From: Streptomyces blattellae
GTDB taxonomy: Bacteria > Actinomycetota > Actinomycetes > Streptomycetales > Streptomycetaceae
NCBI RefSeq assembly: GCF_009709555.1
Contig: NZ_WJBG01000213.1
Location: 106,817-170,816, forward strand
DNA: 64,000 nucleotides
Direction: 5' to 3'
Positions 60,680 through 64,000 of this stretch are shown piece by piece; positions within the stretch are counted from its first letter, which is position 1; each line of letters starts with the position of its first letter. The position numbers and the translations under genes are program-made. The notes beneath the pieces were generated by a model. The model had not been told where the DNA came from. It did not search any database and was given only the letters and a program-made list of their open reading frames with translations.

Positions 60680-62370
60680 CCTAAGCCTTGATCCACCGAC
60701 GTGGTCCGAAAGTGATCTTGTGGCGGGTTTCTGAGCTGGTTTGGGTCGGCCGACAGCCATGAGCGTGCTGTATCAGCTGGTCTGCCCAGCTTTTCCACGG
60801 TTTTGGTTCCGGTCGGGCCCTGGCGGGCGGGATGGTCGGGGGCGTCAGGCCGGTTTGGATGGGCGGTGGACGGTGTCGAACAGTTGCATCCACGCGTCTT
60901 GCCAGGGCCATCGCTGCGGTAGGTGCAGGGTGAGGCGCCGGGCGGAGCGGGCGAGGCGGGCCGGAACCTGGACCAGGTGGGCGCGGAGGGTGGCGGTGGT
61001 GGCCTTGGCGTGGAAGGCGGAGGCCAGGGTGCCGACGGCCCGCAGCAGGTTGTAGGCCATCGCCCAGAGGGTGAGCCAGGCGGCGTTGGCGTGGAAGTGT
61101 CCCGAGGGCAGGTGGGCCAGGGCGGAGGCTTTGCTGTCGGCGATGACCTGTTCGACGACGGCGTGGTGGCGGTGTTCGCGTTCGGCCTGGAGGGTCTCGG
61201 CGGGGTTGTCGGTGAAGAACGGGTGGTAGCGCCAGACGGGGAACAACTCGCCCTGCTCGCCCACGGTGGCGGGTTTGGCCAGGTCACGGACCCGGCGCAC
61301 GATCAGCCGGGCAGTGACCCGCTCACTCTTCTTGCGGCTGGCGAACGCGGTGTAGGCGGGGATCTCGGCGACTTCGGCGTCCGAGATGAGCTCGCCGGTC
61401 TCGGGATCGGGCACCGCCGTGGGGTAGGTGATCTGCTGCCAGGCAGTGTCGGGAATAGCGGCGATGGCCCGTTTGATGGAGGGATTCATGCCGGTGGTGA
61501 GGGAGAAGTGGGCGCCGGCCCGGCGGCAGGCGGCGGTGACACCGGCGTTGTAGAACTGCGAGTCCGCGCGCGGGATGCGCACTCCGGTGCAGCCGGCCTC
61601 GGCCGCGGTGGCCAGTGCTTCGCTGACGAATTTCGGGGCGCCCCGGGAGTCGGCTGCCTTGCCGCGGCGCATCCGCACGGTGGCGATCACTGGCCGGGAA
61701 GCGGGGGTGCAGATCGTGGCGAGCAGGGGATGCAGGGTGCGGATGCCCTTGAACCGGCCGTATTCGGCGCCCTGCTTGGTGCGGCCGTAGACGCGTTTGT
61801 GGGTGGAGTCGACGTCGATGAACGCCTTCTCGCCGGCGCCGGGCAGCAGCGGGGTGTGCGCGGCCAGTGCGCCGAGGAACCCGCGGTGCACCGCGTGCAG
61901 TTGGAGGGCGTGACCGTGGGTGAAGGAGCGGAGGAACGTGCCCAGGGTGGAGGGGGCACGCACCTCCTGGAACACGGCCGGCATCGCACCGTGGCGCAGC
62001 ATGTCCAGGTCGTCGATGCTGTCTGCCCCTGCGACCATGCCGCCTACAAGGCTGGTGACCTTGGCGTCCGCTGCCGCACCCGCGCCGTTGCCTGCCCCGG
62101 ACAGCCTCACCTTCTCCGTCACCAGCCGGGGCAGACCGCACCGCTCGGCCAGCCGCATCACCGGGACCAGCCCGGCATGCGCGATCAGATTCGGCTCGTC
62201 GAACACGGCAGAGACCGCCGAAGCGGCATGGGAAGATTGCATCTCGCGGATGTTCTCTCGATCTGTGGACATGGAACCTTGAAGAAGTCCCATCATCCCA
62301 GGTCAGAGGGCATCCGCGCCTTCATGTCCAGGCTCTGAACCGGCTGTTGATCGGTGGATTCAGGCTAAGG
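60680..62370 (-). mobile_element. IS1380-family insertion sequence
   Basis: Imperfect terminal inverted repeats: CCTAAGCCTTGATCCACCGA at 60680 and the complement of TCGGTGGATTCAGGCTAAGG ending at 62370 (16 of 20 positions match). They enclose one transposase gene. About 275 bp between the element's left side and the EamA gene hold nothing else. Confidence 0.8.
60845..62272 (-). CDS. IS1380-family transposase
   Basis: A 475-residue DDE transposase of the IS1380 family. Characteristic blocks are KAFIDVDSTHKRVYGRTKQG (first Asp), IPRADSQFYNAGVTAACRRA (second Asp), and HRHHAVVEQVIADSKASALA (Glu) then AWLTLWAMAYNLLRA. The ATG at 62272 has AAGG upstream; a longer start at 62296 is possible. The reading frame appears intact, so the copy could be active. 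Confidence 0.88.
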   Translation of the reverse strand: MSTDRENIREMQSSHAASAVSAVFDEPNLIAHAGLVPVMRLAERCGLPRLVTEKVRLSGAGNGAGAAADAKVTSLVGGMVAGADSIDDLDMLRHGAMPAVFQEVRAPSTLGTFLRSFTHGHALQLHAVHRGFLGALAAHTPLLPGAGEKAFIDVDSTHKRVYGRTKQGAEYGRFKGIRTLHPLLATICTPASRPVIATVRMRRGKAADSRGAPKFVSEALATAAEAGCTGVRIPRADSQFYNAGVTAACRRAGAHFSLTTGMNPSIKRAIAAIPDTAWQQITYPTAVPDPETGELISDAEVAEIPAYTAFASRKKSERVTARLIVRRVRDLAKPATVGEQGELFPVWRYHPFFTDNPAETLQAEREHRHHAVVEQVIADSKASALAHLPSGHFHANAAWLTLWAMAYNLLRAVGTLASAFHAKATTATLRAHLVQVPARLARSARRLTLHLPQRWPWQDAWMQLFDTVHRPSKPA

Positions 62371-62434
62371 CAGCCTGGTGCGCAATACGTGACCGCCGAC
62401 CGTACCCCGAAGCACATCGGCATCACCTTGGGGA

Positions 62435-64000
62435 GTACGCATTCAGAAGGAATGGGCCTGATCGGTGACGGTCGGTGAGAGTGGCTGGTCAGGTGGTCTG
62501 TGCGATGGGTGGCATCCAGAGTTTGCCGGTGAAGGCGCGGTGGATGGCCTCGAAGGTGGTCAGGCCGTGCTTGCGGGCGGAGTCGAGGTAGGAGCGCACG
62601 GCGAGCCAGGCCGTCGCGCCCGTGTCGGACTGATGGCAGCCGGAGATCTTCAGCTGGGTCTTGACCGGACGCAGGGCCCGTTCGCCGCAGTTGTTGGTGA
62701 ACGGCACGTGCCGGGGATCGTCGGCGAAGCGCAGGACGTCGTGGGCCTGATCGCGAAGCCGGGTCAGGAGGTTGTGGGCCGGGCTCTGCTTCCGGCCCGG
62801 CACTTTGGGATGGAGACTGAGCCCGACCTTGATGCCCTGGTGGAACGCTTCGCAGTGCAGCAGGAGCGCACCGGGGGTGATCTCGGCGGTCTCCTGGTTC
62901 CGGACGCGTACGGCCTGGGTGTTCAGTCCGGCCAGGGCCCAGCGGATCTGCTGGTGCCACTTCTGGTCGGGAAAGTCCTCTTCGGCGGCGGTCAGTTCGC
63001 GGATCAGGTGGGCTCCGCACAGCTGATGGGTGCAGGAGTCGTAGCCGGCATACAGGGACAGTGAGTCGTGGACCAGGACGCCCCGGTAGTGCGGGAGCAC
63101 CTTGCCGGCATCTGCTCCGGCGCGCGAGCGCGGGGCGAGGTGGAGCAGGGTGAGGAAGTCGGTGCAGGCCACGTGGAGCCAGCGCCGGGTGGTGCCGATG
63201 CGGGTGGTGGTCTCATCCGCGTGGAGCACGTGTCCCATGATCAGCAGGGCACGGATCAGGTTCAGACAGTCCTCGACCAGGCCGGCGGCCTCGGGGAGCA
63301 GAGAGGCGACCCAGCCGGTGGAGACCTCGGCCCCGGTCACGTCCCGGATCAGGATCGTGGTCCGCTCGACGGGGATGTGCTGGAAGACCAGCAGGTAGAC
63401 GGCCAGGGCACGCAGGTTGGGGCCATAGGAGGAGGGCGATCGGGCGACCTGGCCGGGCATCGGCGAGGCGGTCACCGTCCCGCACGCGCACCGGCAGCGA
63501 TGGGCCCGGTGCTCGGTCACCTTCACCGTGGTCAGCGGGATGTCACGGACCTGACGGCGCTCGAAGCCGATGCTGTCGTCCTCGCCCAGCGCCCGGCCGC
63601 ACCCGGTGCAGGCCGCTGGAAGGTGGTCCTCGGTGACATCGGGATCAGCGACCATGCACAGCCCAGATCCGTCGGCACCCGGCTGGCGTCCCCGCTTGCG
63701 GCCGCTCTTCGGTACCGGCTTCTTCTCCGGCCGACCGAAGGTGTCCGAGGACGGTGGCATCGAGGAGTTCCCCGAGTTCCGGCCAAGCCGCCGCTCCAGC
63801 TCTGCCACCCGCGCCGTCAACCGCTCATTCGCCGCGGCCAGCTCCTCGTTCTGTCGCTGGAGCAGCCCGATCACCGTGAGGAGGTCCTCACGCGACGCAG
63901 ACTCCCACCCCGACGACATGACCACGGATCCTGCCGCACCCACCCGCAACCTGTCACATCGTCAGACAGCGAAGCCGATCACGACCTGCTGAATGCTTAC
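62435..64000 (-). mobile_element. IS66-family insertion sequence, ending at the window edge
   Basis: Terminal inverted repeats GTACGCATTCAGAAGG (62435) and CCTGCTGAATGCTTAC (63985-64000) match at 14 of 16 positions, so the element ends at or within a few bases of the last position of the window. Only the transposase (TnpC type) is present; no TnpA or TnpB genes are seen, as in single-gene IS66 relatives. Confidence 0.78.
62489..63919 (-). CDS. IS66-family transposase
   Basis: A 476-residue IS66 transposase. The N terminus is a coiled coil (LLQRQNEELAAANERLTARV), then a GRNSGNSSMPPSSD linker, a zinc-finger region (CTGCGRALG, HRCRCACG) and the catalytic domain with VLHADETTTRIG (Asp), LCGAHLIRELTAAEED and C-terminal FTNNCGERALRPVKTQLKIS (Glu). 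An in-frame start at 63949 is also possible. The frame is intact. Confidence 0.88.
   Translation of the reverse strand: MSSGWESASREDLLTVIGLLQRQNEELAAANERLTARVAELERRLGRNSGNSSMPPSSDTFGRPEKKPVPKSGRKRGRQPGADGSGLCMVADPDVTEDHLPAACTGCGRALGEDDSIGFERRQVRDIPLTTVKVTEHRAHRCRCACGTVTASPMPGQVARSPSSYGPNLRALAVYLLVFQHIPVERTTILIRDVTGAEVSTGWVASLLPEAAGLVEDCLNLIRALLIMGHVLHADETTTRIGTTRRWLHVACTDFLTLLHLAPRSRAGADAGKVLPHYRGVLVHDSLSLYAGYDSCTHQLCGAHLIRELTAAEEDFPDQKWHQQIRWALAGLNTQAVRVRNQETAEITPGALLLHCEAFHQGIKVGLSLHPKVPGRKQSPAHNLLTRLRDQAHDVLRFADDPRHVPFTNNCGERALRPVKTQLKISGCHQSDTGATAWLAVRSYLDSARKHGLTTFEAIHRAFTGKLWMPPIAQTT

Noticed and set aside
62371..62434. Gene fragment between the IS1380 and IS66 elements (VTADRTPKHIGITLG)
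   Set aside because: It reads like coding sequence but is only about 60 bases long and cannot be assigned.

Overview
The window is high-GC DNA with the codon use, leaderless and GTG/TTG starts and gene content of a Streptomyces (or very close actinomycete) chromosome. It falls into three zones. (1) Positions 1-12,450 look like ordinary chromosome: the 3' end of a Ku gene, small enzymes and acetyltransferases, a large secreted protein, an APH(6)-type kinase and an intact tRNA-Thr(TGT). Three separate promoter-proximal tandem-repeat arrays (23-, 17- and 22-bp periods) stand out here.

(2) Positions 12,450-31,600 are a genomic island built by repeated integration at one site. Four copies of the 3' half of a tRNA-Thr with anticodon CGT (12,486; 17,888; 22,683; 31,438), each preceded by its own hairpin terminator, split the region into three short segments. 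At the last two copies, and partly at the second, direct repeats resembling integrase arm sites flank the core. No integrase and no complete copy of this tRNA is present, so the segments look like cis-mobilizable elements stacked by accretion. Their cargo is mostly defence or toxin-antitoxin: an AAA/DUF234-type ATPase, a HigBA-like pair with a clear leaderless promoter, an AbiEii-type nucleotidyltransferase with a partner, a complete Gabija system (GajA-GajB), and three large orphan proteins, two of them with Cys-rich zinc-type motifs.

(3) To the right of the fourth att copy lies a cluster of about 25 kb (32,124-58,026) with nearly every gene on the minus strand and start-stop overlaps, driven from a 480-bp intergenic region shared with a divergent LuxR-type regulator. 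It carries the three-gene signature of lysine-derived hydrazine biosynthesis (N6-lysine hydroxylase, cupin-MetRS hydrazine synthetase, DAO-family flavoenzyme). Here the hydrazine synthetase has a carrier-protein domain fused to its C terminus. It overlaps a TubC-Cy-A(Cys)-PCP NRPS, so the inferred product joins an N-N bonded acyl unit to a cysteine-derived thiazoline. Further genes are an AMP ligase and ACP, an acyl-CoA dehydrogenase, a haem-oxygenase-like diiron oxidase, a P450, a KASIII-like acyltransferase, an ATP-grasp ligase, a C45 Ntn-hydrolase, a type II thioesterase, a PPTase, an MFS exporter and two saccharopine dehydrogenase homologues that could recycle the lysine carbon skeleton.

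The right edge is an insertion-sequence cluster (IS701, IS1380 and IS66 families around an EamA transporter); the IS66 copy ends at the last base of the window. With an IS256 remnant on the left, the cluster is bracketed by mobile DNA and probably arrived horizontally.
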